In this document: piece by piece, positions 13,860 through 21,236 of the stretch
Layout: every line of letters starts with the position of its first letter
How positions within the stretch are numbered: the stretch's first letter is position 1
Source: Gemmatimonadaceae bacterium
GTDB lineage: Bacteria > Gemmatimonadota > Gemmatimonadetes > Gemmatimonadales > Gemmatimonadaceae
DNA: 32,528 bases
Assembly (NCBI GenBank): GCA_013361335.1
Contig: JABFYH010000124.1
Location: forward strand, 1 to 32,528
Direction: 5' to 3'
The notes under the pieces: generated by a model
What the model saw: only the letters and a program-made list of their open reading frames with translations
Told to the model about the DNA's origin: nothing
Databases searched by the model: none
Program-made: the position numbers and the translations under genes

Positions 13860-15360
13860 TCCCGTCCTTCTTGCCCTCCCAGTACGACTCCGCCTTGGCG
13901 TACGCCTGCGCGCCGATGAGGCGTCCGATCAGGCGACCTTGCACGTCCGCGTGCTCGAAGTGGATGCCGCCGTACCGGCGCGACATCCCCGCTTCGTCGG
14001 CGGCGGCCGAGAAGGTCGGCCAGCTCAGCGTCACGCTCTGCGCCGGCACGAGACCGGGCTCCACGAGGCTCGTCCCGGGCGCGATCGTCACACTCGCCCC
14101 GAAGCGGTCGCTGTGCGTGTACAACCTGAGCACTTCCGCCGACGCCGCACTGAAGGTGCTGTGCCCCGAGACGTACTCGGCGAAGGGAGGCGTGACCACG
14201 TTCGCCGGCTGGTACGGACGCCAGTCCTCGCCGCGGATCAGCATCGTGCCGCGTCCCGGCCCGCCCCACGCCAGGATCTGCTGCCCCGTCTTGTAATAGC
14301 GCACCGCGGTCACCGGGCGCACGGTGTCGAAGTACCGCTTGAGATCCCACGCCGCGATCCCGGCGTCCATCCCGGCGTTGGCCATCGCGAAGAACATCTT
14401 CGCGTCATCGTCCTCGCTGTGCCGGTCGCGCGCCGAGATGAGCGCGCCGAACAGACACCAGTGGCCGGGCGGCAGCTCGGAGTGCGGGCCGTCGGCCCAG
14501 TATTCCGCGATGACCTTCTCGCGGTCCGTCAGGGTGGCGCTGTACCCGATCACGTCGTCGACCGCCTTCTGGAGGCCGCCGAATGGCTCGTTGGGCTTGA
14601 CCCACGGCATCCGGAACTGGCTCCCCGACGTCAGCGCGAACGGCGTCACGCGACCGAACTGCGGCGTCGCGAACGTCTGGACGACACCGTTGATCGTCAG
14701 CGGCTGCCAGCGCGTCGGATCATTGAGCTGCGTCGCGGTGTTGACCGGGGCGTAGCCCGAGTAGTCCGTATAGGCGCCGGGATTCAGGTCGCCGAGCTGG
14801 TTCGCGCCGTCGGCGTGGCGGAACTCGAGGAGCTTGCGCGCCGCGACATTGCCGATGCCGGTCGCGGTCGTGACGTCCTCCGATCGGTCGGCCGGATCGT
14901 ACCCGAGATCGGCCATGATCAGGTCGAAGGAGGCCTTCTGGTCGGGGAACAGGTCGACGAGGCTGCGGTACGCCGCGTAGCTCATCGCGCGCCGCTTGTT
15001 CTCCACCGTGCGCTCCTTGCCCGGGCGCCGCAGTGCGTCACCCAGTCGCGTGCCGAGGGCCTTGTTGTCGTATGGCGCCCAGGCGTCGTAGATCGCCGTG
15101 TGCACGATGGCGAGCGCCCGCGCGACCACGGTGGGCGCCGGCTTTGCGAGCCGGATCGCCTGGAGGCACGCGCTGCTCCACCGCACGACTACCGTCTGAG
15201 CCGACGAGACGTCCGGAATCTTCGCCTGCGCGGCCGACGGTCCGGCCAGCGGCGGCGGGGCGGTGACCTGCTGGTCGCCGCAGGCGGCGAGGATGACGAG
15301 CGCAATCGCCGCAGCGATCGGGCGCGGCGTGAGGACGCGAGGCGGAAAACGGCGACGCAT
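13849..15360 (-). CDS. Vanadium-haloperoxidase / PAP2-type lipoprotein
   Basis: 503 residues. The N-terminus RPIAAAIALVILAACGDQ is a lipoprotein signal with lipobox LAAC. The body matches bacterial vanadium-dependent haloperoxidase-related phosphatases. A helix RALAIVHTAIYDAWAPYD lies near 81-98. The three oxyanion-binding motifs are present: K341-RYFDTV-RP, then EYVSGHSTFSAA with H400, and SRRYGGIHFEHAD near 457-469. These residues bind vanadate or phosphate in the shared PAP2 fold. Whether it oxidises halide or cleaves phosphate esters cannot be told; many soil bacteria carry such secreted proteins of unknown substrate. It converges on the small exported protein and diverges from rpsF. Confidence 0.88.
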   Translation of the reverse strand: MRRRFPPRVLTPRPIAAAIALVILAACGDQQVTAPPPLAGPSAAQAKIPDVSSAQTVVVRWSSACLQAIRLAKPAPTVVARALAIVHTAIYDAWAPYDNKALGTRLGDALRRPGKERTVENKRRAMSYAAYRSLVDLFPDQKASFDLIMADLGYDPADRSEDVTTATGIGNVAARKLLEFRHADGANQLGDLNPGAYTDYSGYAPVNTATQLNDPTRWQPLTINGVVQTFATPQFGRVTPFALTSGSQFRMPWVKPNEPFGGLQKAVDDVIGYSATLTDREKVIAEYWADGPHSELPPGHWCLFGALISARDRHSEDDDAKMFFAMANAGMDAGIAAWDLKRYFDTVRPVTAVRYYKTGQQILAWGGPGRGTMLIRGEDWRPYQPANVVTPPFAEYVSGHSTFSAASAEVLRLYTHSDRFGASVTIAPGTSLVEPGLVPAQSVTLSWPTFSAAADEAGMSRRYGGIHFEHADVQGRLIGRLIGAQAYAKAESYWEGKKDGKER

Positions 15361-15724
15361 GGACTGTGAGCCTGTGGTGACGGCGCGCCGGCCGGAGGCC
15401 GGTCACGGGTGAAGAGTTGGGCGACTCGGGCGTGCTCGCGGACCAGAGAGCATGCAGATCGCCGTGCCCGTCGGCAACCGCATACCCGAGTCCACCGCTC
15501 GGCTCGCTATTGAGGGGGTCCGGACCCTGGGCGGGGACGCGACGTTGCGCCGACGCCACATCCGCTGTCGTGCCGGCACCCTTCTCCAAGTGCCTGTGCC
15601 GGTTTAGCTTGAGTGACCACGACAACGCGCGCGCCGGCGCTCTGCCGACGCGCGCTCCATACCCCTCCTCCCGCTCCGGCAACCAGCGGGGGGCGGTTAC
15701 GTCCAAAGGGAGGATTGCCAGGAC
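15361..15724. other. 364-bp divergent intergenic region before rpsF
   Basis: It separates the haloperoxidase-type gene (minus) from rpsF (plus). Visible items: a CCGGCC-GGA-GGCCGG hairpin at 15388-15402 near the minus-strand start; a TAGCTT -10-like box at 15605-15610 without a good -35, which would give rpsF a leader of about 110 bases; and the structured segment at 15663-15713 listed separately. No coding potential is seen. Confidence 0.6.
15663..15713 (+). promoter_or_regulatory. rpsF leader structure, candidate S6:S18 autoregulatory RNA
   Basis: CCCGCT (15670-15675) pairs with AGCGGG (15685-15690) around the loop CCGGCAACC. Overlapping it, CCTCCC (15667-15672) is fully complementary to GGGAGG (15708-15713), the likely ribosome-binding site of rpsF. 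The two pairings share 15670-15672 and so exclude each other. Leaders of rpsF operons in many bacteria carry a motif with an unpaired CCG that binds the S6:S18 complex; the CCG loop here fits loosely. The match is by eye only. Confidence 0.4.
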
Positions 15725-16090
15725 ATGCCACGTCCATACGAGGCGGTCTACGTCTTCGACTCCACGCTCGAAGATGCGGCCGTCACTGAAAAGCTCGACC
15801 GCTTCCACACCCTCCTCGGCACCTCCGGGGAGATGAAGGTCGACCACTGGGGCCGCCGACAGCTCGCGTACCCCATCGGGCCGAAGGAGAACGGCTACTA
15901 CGTCGTCGCCCGGTTCGAGGCCGAATCCGCGGGCCTGCCCGAGTACGAGCGCGCCATCAAGCTCGACCAGGGCGTCATCCGCCACCTCATCACTCTCTTC
16001 GAGCACGAAGTCGGCGCGCCGCCGATGACCGAAGAGGAGCTCGCCCTCGCGAAGAAGCGTGGCGACGACGACGACGACGACGAGGAGTAG
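15725..16090 (+). CDS. rpsF: 30S ribosomal protein bS6
   Basis: 121 residues. It starts MPRPYEAVYVFDSTLEDAAV, followed by the conserved DHWGRRQLAYPIGPKENGYYVV near 40-61, the region that contacts bS18 and 16S rRNA helix 23. A KLDQGVIRHLITLF segment is near 79-92. The C-terminus is a run of acidic residues (GDDDDDDEE), typical of bS6 and a site of glutamate modification in some species. First gene of the rpsF-rpsR-DUF2232-rplI cluster; rpsR follows after 3 bp. Confidence 0.97.
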   Translation: MPRPYEAVYVFDSTLEDAAVTEKLDRFHTLLGTSGEMKVDHWGRRQLAYPIGPKENGYYVVARFEAESAGLPEYERAIKLDQGVIRHLITLFEHEVGAPPMTEEELALAKKRGDDDDDDEE

Positions 16091-16093
16091 ACC

Positions 16094-16315
16094 ATGCGCC
16101 GCCCATCGAAAGCCTGTCCCTTCTGCGAGACGCGCGTCCGCTTCGTCGACTACAAGGACGAGCGGACCCTCGGCCGCTTCATCACCGATCACGGGAAGAT
16201 CCTGCCGAGCCGTCTGAGCGGCGTGTGCGCGCGGCATCAGCGTCAGCTGAGCACCGCGGTCAAGCGCGCGCGCTATCTCGCGCTGCTGCCCTACACGCGG
16301 GGCCTGCAGGGCTAG
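16094..16315 (+). CDS. rpsR: 30S ribosomal protein bS18, zinc-ribbon (C+) form
   Basis: 73 residues. It contains [23 protein letters not shown], the family core, and [17 protein letters not shown] at the end. C8-P-F-C11 and C45-A-R-H48 form a putative CxxC...CxxH zinc site; bS18 exists in forms with and without this site, and the zinc-free form often takes over in zinc shortage. bS18 forms a heterodimer with bS6 on the platform of the 30S subunit, in line with its position 3 bp after rpsF. One base separates its stop from the next ATG. Confidence 0.96.
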   Translation: MRRPSKACPFCETRVRFVDYKDERTLGRFITDHGKILPSRLSGVCARHQRQLSTAVKRARYLALLPYTRGLQG

Positions 16316-16316
16316 C

Positions 16317-17357
16317 ATGTCCGACGCCGTGGCCCCGGCGCCGGCCGAGCGTGGGTGGGGGAAGCTCCTCCTCGCGCTCGCGGCGTTCCTGTTCCTGCCG
16401 CATGTCCCGCCGTTCACGGCGCTGCTGCCGGTGGAGGAGACGCTGTTGCTGCTCCTCCCCGCGCTGGCCGCGTGCTGTCTGGTGGGCTGGTGGGCCGGGG
16501 GACGGCTGCTGCTCGCGGTGGTCTGCGTGGCGCTCACGGTTCGCGTGCTCGCGCTGAACGTCGCGCCGGGCTCCTTCTACAACCTCGTGCGCGGGTGGAG
16601 CCTGCTGGTCGCCGGTGGTTTCGGGTTGATCTGCCTGTTCGGCGTCCACCGGCCGTTCTTCCCGCGTGCGTTGGCCACGTTGGCGCTCGCCCTCGTGCTG
16701 GTGTCGGCGATCGGTCTCAAGGGACCGCTCACCCCGACGCGCGCCACGCAGGCGGTGCAGCTGGAGTTCGCGCGTCGGAACGCCGCCGCGACGGCGATGT
16801 TCCGGTCCGTGGTCGAGGAGCATCCCGAGATCACGCAGCGGATGCCCGAGGCCGGAACGATGCTGGCGGAGGTCGACCAGCGGCTCAAGGAGACGTCGGA
16901 GACGGGAGTTCAGCTCTTCCCCTCCCTGCTCCTCCTCGAGTCGCTCATCGCCCTCGCGCTGGCCTGGACGACGTATCATCGGATCGCGCGGACGCGCCTC
17001 GGCGCGCCGCTCGGTCCGCTCAAGGATTTTCGCTTCAACGACCAGCTCGTGTGGGGGCTGATCGCCGGTCTCGCCATCGTGTTCCTGCCGGCCCTCGACT
17101 TCATCGAGGGGGTCGGTCGCAACCTGCTCGTCTTCTTCGGTGCGCTCTACGCCATCCGCGGCTTCGGCGTGCTCTCCTGGTTCCTTGCGCCTGGAGTGCT
17201 CGCCGCGACGCTGATGGTGGGATTCGCCATGTTGTGGTGGCCCGTGCTCAGCGTGGTCGCCATCTCCGGGTTCGTGCTGCTCACGCTCGCCGCCTTCGGG
17301 CTCGGGCTGGGCGATACCTGGGCCGACTGGCGGCGCCGCGCGCGCCCCACCACGTAA
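16317..17357 (+). CDS. DUF2232/YybS-type membrane protein
   Basis: 346 residues with about eight hydrophobic segments (for example 16-34, 41-60, 62-80, 93-110, 116-134, 200-217, 235-258, 265-310). A polar helix-rich region at about 140-195 (RATQAVQLEFARRNAAATAM, then EEHPEITQRMPEAG) splits it. A multi-span protein between rpsR and rplI is a recurring layout, and the known family there is YybS/DUF2232, which I infer here from position, length and topology. It starts one base after the rpsR stop and ends 16 bp before rplI, so it is surely cotranscribed. Its function is unknown. Confidence 0.75.
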   Translation: MSDAVAPAPAERGWGKLLLALAAFLFLPHVPPFTALLPVEETLLLLLPALAACCLVGWWAGGRLLLAVVCVALTVRVLALNVAPGSFYNLVRGWSLLVAGGFGLICLFGVHRPFFPRALATLALALVLVSAIGLKGPLTPTRATQAVQLEFARRNAAATAMFRSVVEEHPEITQRMPEAGTMLAEVDQRLKETSETGVQLFPSLLLLESLIALALAWTTYHRIARTRLGAPLGPLKDFRFNDQLVWGLIAGLAIVFLPALDFIEGVGRNLLVFFGALYAIRGFGVLSWFLAPGVLAATLMVGFAMLWWPVLSVVAISGFVLLTLAAFGLGLGDTWADWRRRARPTT

Positions 17358-17373
17358 CTCAACGAGTCATTCC

Positions 17374-17817
17374 ATGGAAATCATCCTGCGCCAGGCGATC
17401 GAGAACCTCGGACACCCCGGGGACGTCGTCACGGTCAAGAACGGCTACGCCCGCAACTTCCTCCTTCCCCGCGGCTTCGCGTACGAGGCGACGCCGGGCA
17501 ACCTGAAGCGCATCGCGGCCGAGCGCGGCCGCCTCGAGGCCGCCGAGAACGAGCGCCGCGAGACGGCGAGCGAGCTGGCGAAGCGGCTCGAAGAGGTGCA
17601 GCTCACCTTCTCGGCGCGCGTCGGTGAAGAGGGCAAGCTGTTCGGCTCCGTCACCTCCGCCGACATCGCCGAGCAGCTCGCGGCCCAGGGCTTCACGGTC
17701 GAGCGCCGGCTGATCGACCTGCACGAGCCGATCAAGGCGCTGGGCGTCTATCGCGTCCCCGTGCGCCTGCACGCCGACGTGAAGCCCGAGATTCGCGTGT
17801 GGGTGATCAAGCAATAG
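17374..17817 (+). CDS. rplI: 50S ribosomal protein bL9
   Basis: 147 residues, standard. N-terminal rRNA-binding domain MEIILRQAIENLGHPGDVVTVKNGYARNFLLPRGFA, then the long central helix (residues about 42-75, Glu/Arg-rich) and the C-terminal domain with GKLFGSVTSADIAEQL near 88-103 and IKALGVYRVPVRLHADV near 123-139. It binds 23S rRNA domain V near the L1 stalk and helps maintain frame. Last gene of the rpsF cluster; a large palindrome follows directly and may end or stabilise the transcript. Confidence 0.97.
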   Translation: MEIILRQAIENLGHPGDVVTVKNGYARNFLLPRGFAYEATPGNLKRIAAERGRLEAAENERRETASELAKRLEEVQLTFSARVGEEGKLFGSVTSADIAEQLAAQGFTVERRLIDLHEPIKALGVYRVPVRLHADVKPEIRVWVIKQ

Positions 17818-17819
17818 GA

Positions 17820-17892
17820 CGTGAACGGTGATCCGTGAACCGTGATCCGTGATCCGTGTAGTGCTTCTGCGGATCACGGTTCACCGTTCACG
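17820..17892. repeat. Heptamer array and palindrome between rplI and rsfS
   Basis: Starting 3 bases after the rplI stop, five 7-mers run in tandem (17821-17855): GTGAACG, GTGATCC, GTGAACC, GTGATCC, GTGATCC. A 23-base right arm at 17870-17892 is complementary to 17820-17831 plus 17839-17849, with one heptamer of the left arm looped out. The RNA would form a long imperfect hairpin. The heptamers are the same as those at 10076-10103 beside rplY. Confidence 0.85.
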
Positions 17893-17933
17893 AGCCGCCA
17901 CTCGTCACTCGTCCGTACCCCGACTCCTCGTCC

Positions 17934-18320
17934 ATGTCCGCACCTGCACACACTCCGACCTACTCGTCCCTCGATCTCGCGCAGCGTGCCGCCGCGATTC
18001 TGCTCGACCGCAAGGCGAACGACGTCGTGCTGCTGAGCCTCAAGGGCGTGTCGGACATGACCGACTACTTCCTGATCGCGAGCGGCACCTCCGACACGCA
18101 CGTGCGCGCGCTCGGCAACTCGGTGCTCGAGGATCTCAAGAAGGAGACGGGGCAGATGGCGCACCACGTCGAAGGGCTGCAGCAGGGCCGCTGGGTGCTG
18201 CTCGACTACGTGGACTTCGTCGTGCACGTGTTTCATCCGACCCTTCGCAACTTCTACCAGATCGAGCGGCTCTGGGCCGACGCGGACGTGATTCCGATCA
18301 CGCACGACGCGTCGCGCTGA
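17934..18320 (+). CDS. rsfS: Ribosomal silencing factor RsfS
   Basis: 128 residues. RsfS (Iojap/DUF143) binds uL14 and blocks subunit joining when nutrients are short. Core motifs: LAQRAAAILLDRKANDVVLLSLKGVSDMTDYFLIASG at about 15-51, DTHVRALGNSVLEDLKKE near 54-71, and the typical GRWVLLDYVDFVVHVFHPTLRNFYQIERLW near 85-114. It follows rplI across the palindromic spacer and precedes a SPOR lipoprotein by about 46 bp. The usual partner nadD is not adjacent. Confidence 0.96.
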   Translation: MSAPAHTPTYSSLDLAQRAAAILLDRKANDVVLLSLKGVSDMTDYFLIASGTSDTHVRALGNSVLEDLKKETGQMAHHVEGLQQGRWVLLDYVDFVVHVFHPTLRNFYQIERLWADADVIPITHDASR

Positions 18321-18366
18321 CCTCACCCCTCGCGCCTTACTCGCGCCCGCCGTGGGAGGATACCTT

Positions 18367-19830
18367 TTGTCCGTGCGATCGACGCTGATGCTGGCCCTGG
18401 CGTTCGTGCTGGCCTGCAAGGGTGACCGGCCGGCCGACGCTCCCACGCGCACCGCGCTGTCCGTGCAGACCCCGCGCGGGCCCGACAACCTCGTGCTCCG
18501 CATCGCCCAGAAGGGCGGGACGGCGCGGGTGTACGCCTACCCGCGGCTCGACACCATCGTCTGGAGCGCGCCCTCGGCACCGGCCCCGGCGCGCATCCTC
18601 GGCTTCGACGACGAGGCCGGCGAGATCGCGTACGTCGACGGCCGTGGCCTGCCCGCGCGCCTCGACTTCCGGCAGGGCGGCGCCACGACGCTCACCAAGG
18701 CCAAGCTCACCTCGCTCGTCTCCAACGACGGCTCGGCGATCTACGCCATCGCCGCCGACGGCGCCGTGCAGCGCTTCGCCGAGAGCGGCACCTGGAAGTG
18801 GAAGCCGCCGCTCACGCCGCGCGCGCTGTTTCCGCAGCCGGACGGCTCGCTGCTCGTGCTCGCCGAACGGAAGGAGGGCTCCGTCGTCTGGCGGCTGCGT
18901 CCTCCATCCACCGACGTCGTCGACTCGGCGGTGCTGCCCCGCGTCGATCGCGCGCTCCGGACCCAGGTCGGTGACCGCCTGTACCTCGGCGCCGAGAAGG
19001 AGCTCACCGGACTGCGCACCCGCACGATGGAGCGCACCCAGAGCATCAGGATGGACGAGCCGATCGAGCTGCTCGCGGCCACGCCGAGCGGCGACCGGGT
19101 GTTCGTCGTCATCAAGGGCGACTCGGCCATCCACGTCGTCGATCGATATCAGGAGAAGGAGACGGGCGCGATCGAGCTCCGGCGACATGTGGGCGAGCTG
19201 CGCATGGACCCACTCGGCCGCTATCTGCTGGCGCGTCCCGAGGGGGTGGATTCGGCGATCGTGATCGCCCTGGCGACGAATCACATCGTCGGCGCCGTCG
19301 CCACCGGCTGGCGCGCCGATCTCCCGTTCGTCGCGCCCGACGGCGGCATCGCCGTCGCGCAGGGGCCCGACGTCTACGTGGTCGATGGCGAGTCGCTGCG
19401 CCCGCGGACCCGCGTGCGCGGCGGAGCGGCCGACTTCTGGTATCCCTTCCGGTGGACCGGCTTCCGCCCGCGTGCCGCCGCCCTCGATCAGCCGGTGGAG
19501 TTCGCGGGGGTGCCGGACACGGCGCGGGTCGCGGGGGATACCGCGGCGCGTCCGGACAGCGCCGCCCCGCCGGTCGTGGCGCGCGACACGACCCATCGCG
19601 CTGCGCCGGGATGGACGGTCTCGTTCGCGGCGCTGCTGGTGGCCGACCGGGCGCGCGAGCTCGCGTCGCAGATCCACGTCGGCGACCAGACGGCACGCGT
19701 CATCACCGCGAGCCGCGACGGCTCGACGATCTATCGCGTCGTGCTCGGACCGTACGCCACGCGAGAGGAAGCCGAGCGGGTCGGCCGCGAGTCGCGCAAC
19801 TCGTACTGGGTGTACGAGGGTGGGCCGTGA
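18367..19830 (+). CDS. Lipoprotein with beta-propeller-like body and C-terminal SPOR domain
   Basis: 487 residues from a TTG start at 18367, preferred over GTG at 18352 because GGGAGGA (18354-18360) sits six bases before it and overlaps the alternative. The N-terminus MSVRSTLMLALAFVLACKG is a lipoprotein signal with lipobox VLAC at C17. Residues about 40-340 are repeated short strands (YPRLDTIVW, RILGFDDEAGEIAYVDG, DGSLLVLAERKEG, GDRVFVVIKGDSAIHVVD, LGRYLLARPEG), resembling a WD-like propeller. Residues about 415-487 (WTVSFAALLVADRARELASQ, then IYRVVLGPYATREEAERVGR) are a SPOR domain, which binds denuded peptidoglycan at septa. Its stop overlaps the next gene by 4 bp (GTGA), so both are probably co-translated and work at the division site. 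Confidence 0.82.
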   Translation: MSVRSTLMLALAFVLACKGDRPADAPTRTALSVQTPRGPDNLVLRIAQKGGTARVYAYPRLDTIVWSAPSAPAPARILGFDDEAGEIAYVDGRGLPARLDFRQGGATTLTKAKLTSLVSNDGSAIYAIAADGAVQRFAESGTWKWKPPLTPRALFPQPDGSLLVLAERKEGSVVWRLRPPSTDVVDSAVLPRVDRALRTQVGDRLYLGAEKELTGLRTRTMERTQSIRMDEPIELLAATPSGDRVFVVIKGDSAIHVVDRYQEKETGAIELRRHVGELRMDPLGRYLLARPEGVDSAIVIALATNHIVGAVATGWRADLPFVAPDGGIAVAQGPDVYVVDGESLRPRTRVRGGAADFWYPFRWTGFRPRAAALDQPVEFAGVPDTARVAGDTAARPDSAAPPVVARDTTHRAAPGWTVSFAALLVADRARELASQIHVGDQTARVITASRDGSTIYRVVLGPYATREEAERVGRESRNSYWVYEGGP

Positions 19831-21236
19831 CCGGTGATCTGGACTGGCTCGCGGAGGGACGTGAGCTGGGCCCGACACTGGACCAGCAGCACGCGATCGT
19901 GGTCGTGGGCGCCGATCCCGTCGCGACGGCGCTCGTGGCGCTCGGCATCGGCCGCGCCCAGGCCGGCCGGCGGCGCGTCGCCGTCGGTGATCTGATCGGC
20001 GATGCGCCGCCGCTGCAGGAGCTCGTCCCGTCGGATGACGTTCACGGGCTGGTCGACAGCTTCATGTACGGCGTGTCGCTCAATCGCGTGGCGTACCCGG
20101 TGCCGGGAGAGCGCGAGCTGTTCGTCATGCCGAGCGGCACGAGCCCCATCGACTACGACGAGCTCTTTCTGAACCCGCGGTGGGGCCGCCTCGCCGCCGG
20201 ATTTCGCGAGGTCGGGGCGCTGCTCGTCCTCGCCGCGCCCGCGCACGCGACGCATCTCCGGGACCTGGTGGACGCCACCGACGGCGTCGTCCTCGTGGGC
20301 GACGAGGTGCCGGCGAGCGTCTCCGTCGCCCAGTCGCTGGCCTGGGTGCGCGAGAAGAAGTCGGCGCCGATCACCGTCACCGGGCCGGCAACGGCCGCCG
20401 ATGTGAGCGCCGAGCCGGCGCTCGTCCCCGAGGAGCTGCTGGCGCAACCGGTCGCCGAGCTGGCACGACGGACGCCATGGCCCGCCTGGGCGGCCGGCAT
20501 CGTGCTCACCCTCTCGCTGCTCGGCGCCGGTGTGTGGTTCTGGCAGCGTCCATTCGCCGGGCATCGGCCCCCGAACAGCGGGATCGCCGGAAACGCCGCC
20601 TCGGCTGCCGTGGTCACCAATGGCGCGCTCGCGACCGACAGCGTCGCTCGCGCCCGCGAGGCGCAGCGGGCCGCGGCCATGCGCGACAGCGCCGCGCGCG
20701 CCGCGAACCTCGCCGTCGCCGACGACTCCTTCCCCGTGTTCACGCCGGTCAATCCCGGCGACTCCGCCAACGCCTCGGCGTACGCCGTGCTGCTGGAGAA
20801 CACGAACGGGCTGGCCGGCGCTATCTTGCAGCTCAACGACAAGTTCGCCACGCTGCCGGCGACGAGCTATGGGCTCAGCCTCCGCAGTCGGCTGTTCGAG
20901 CTCGTCGCGGGGGCATACGCGTCGCGGGCGGGGGCCGAGTCGCTGCTCGTGGACCTTCGCGCGCGGCGCGTGCTGGCGCCGACGGTGGGGACCGTGACCG
21001 TGCTGCCGTACGCGTTCCTCGTCCAGGCCGGCGTGCCGGCGACCGAGGTCCCCGTGCGGCTCCAGCGCGCCGCGGCGCGGGCGCAGCCGGTGTATGCGTT
21101 GCGCCAGCCGAACGGCGCGGCGAATCTCTATTTCGGGGCGTACGAGAGCCCGCAGCAGGCCGCGCTCGCGGTTCCCTCCGTGCGCAAGGCGGGAATCACG
21201 CCCACGCTCGTCTATCGAATCGGGAGAGTGTTCTAG
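19827..21236 (+). CDS. SPOR-type protein with a degenerate BY-kinase/ParA-like N-terminal domain
   Basis: 469 residues, GTG start at 19827 overlapping the previous stop. The N-terminal 190 residues resemble the P-loop fold of bacterial tyrosine kinases and ParA: HAIVVVGADPVATALVALGI at 22-41, then AGRRRVAVGDLIGD, ELFVMPSGTSPIDYDELF near 97-114 and VGALLVLAAPAHATHLRDL. The Walker A Gly-Lys-Ser/Thr is missing (DPVATAL), so nucleotide binding is doubtful. One membrane helix (about 217-237, WAAGIVLTLSLLGAGVWFW) leads to a low-complexity linker and a C-terminal region with two SPOR-like half repeats, VAGAYASRAGAESLL and YFGAYESPQQAALAV. Topology suggests cytoplasmic pseudo-NTPase and periplasmic glycan binding. 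Its TAG stop overlaps the smc GTG start by one base. The domain reading is by eye. Confidence 0.7.
   Translation: MTGDLDWLAEGRELGPTLDQQHAIVVVGADPVATALVALGIGRAQAGRRRVAVGDLIGDAPPLQELVPSDDVHGLVDSFMYGVSLNRVAYPVPGERELFVMPSGTSPIDYDELFLNPRWGRLAAGFREVGALLVLAAPAHATHLRDLVDATDGVVLVGDEVPASVSVAQSLAWVREKKSAPITVTGPATAADVSAEPALVPEELLAQPVAELARRTPWPAWAAGIVLTLSLLGAGVWFWQRPFAGHRPPNSGIAGNAASAAVVTNGALATDSVARAREAQRAAAMRDSAARAANLAVADDSFPVFTPVNPGDSANASAYAVLLENTNGLAGAILQLNDKFATLPATSYGLSLRSRLFELVAGAYASRAGAESLLVDLRARRVLAPTVGTVTVLPYAFLVQAGVPATEVPVRLQRAAARAQPVYALRQPNGAANLYFGAYESPQQAALAVPSVRKAGITPTLVYRIGRVF

Noticed and set aside
16020..16090. GAC/GAG tandem repeat at the end of rpsF as a microsatellite
   Set aside because: It encodes the acidic tail normal for bS6, so it is explained by the protein.
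17820..17892. CRISPR array
   Set aside because: Units are 7 bp without spacers, and the right half is the inverse complement of the left; there are no cas genes.
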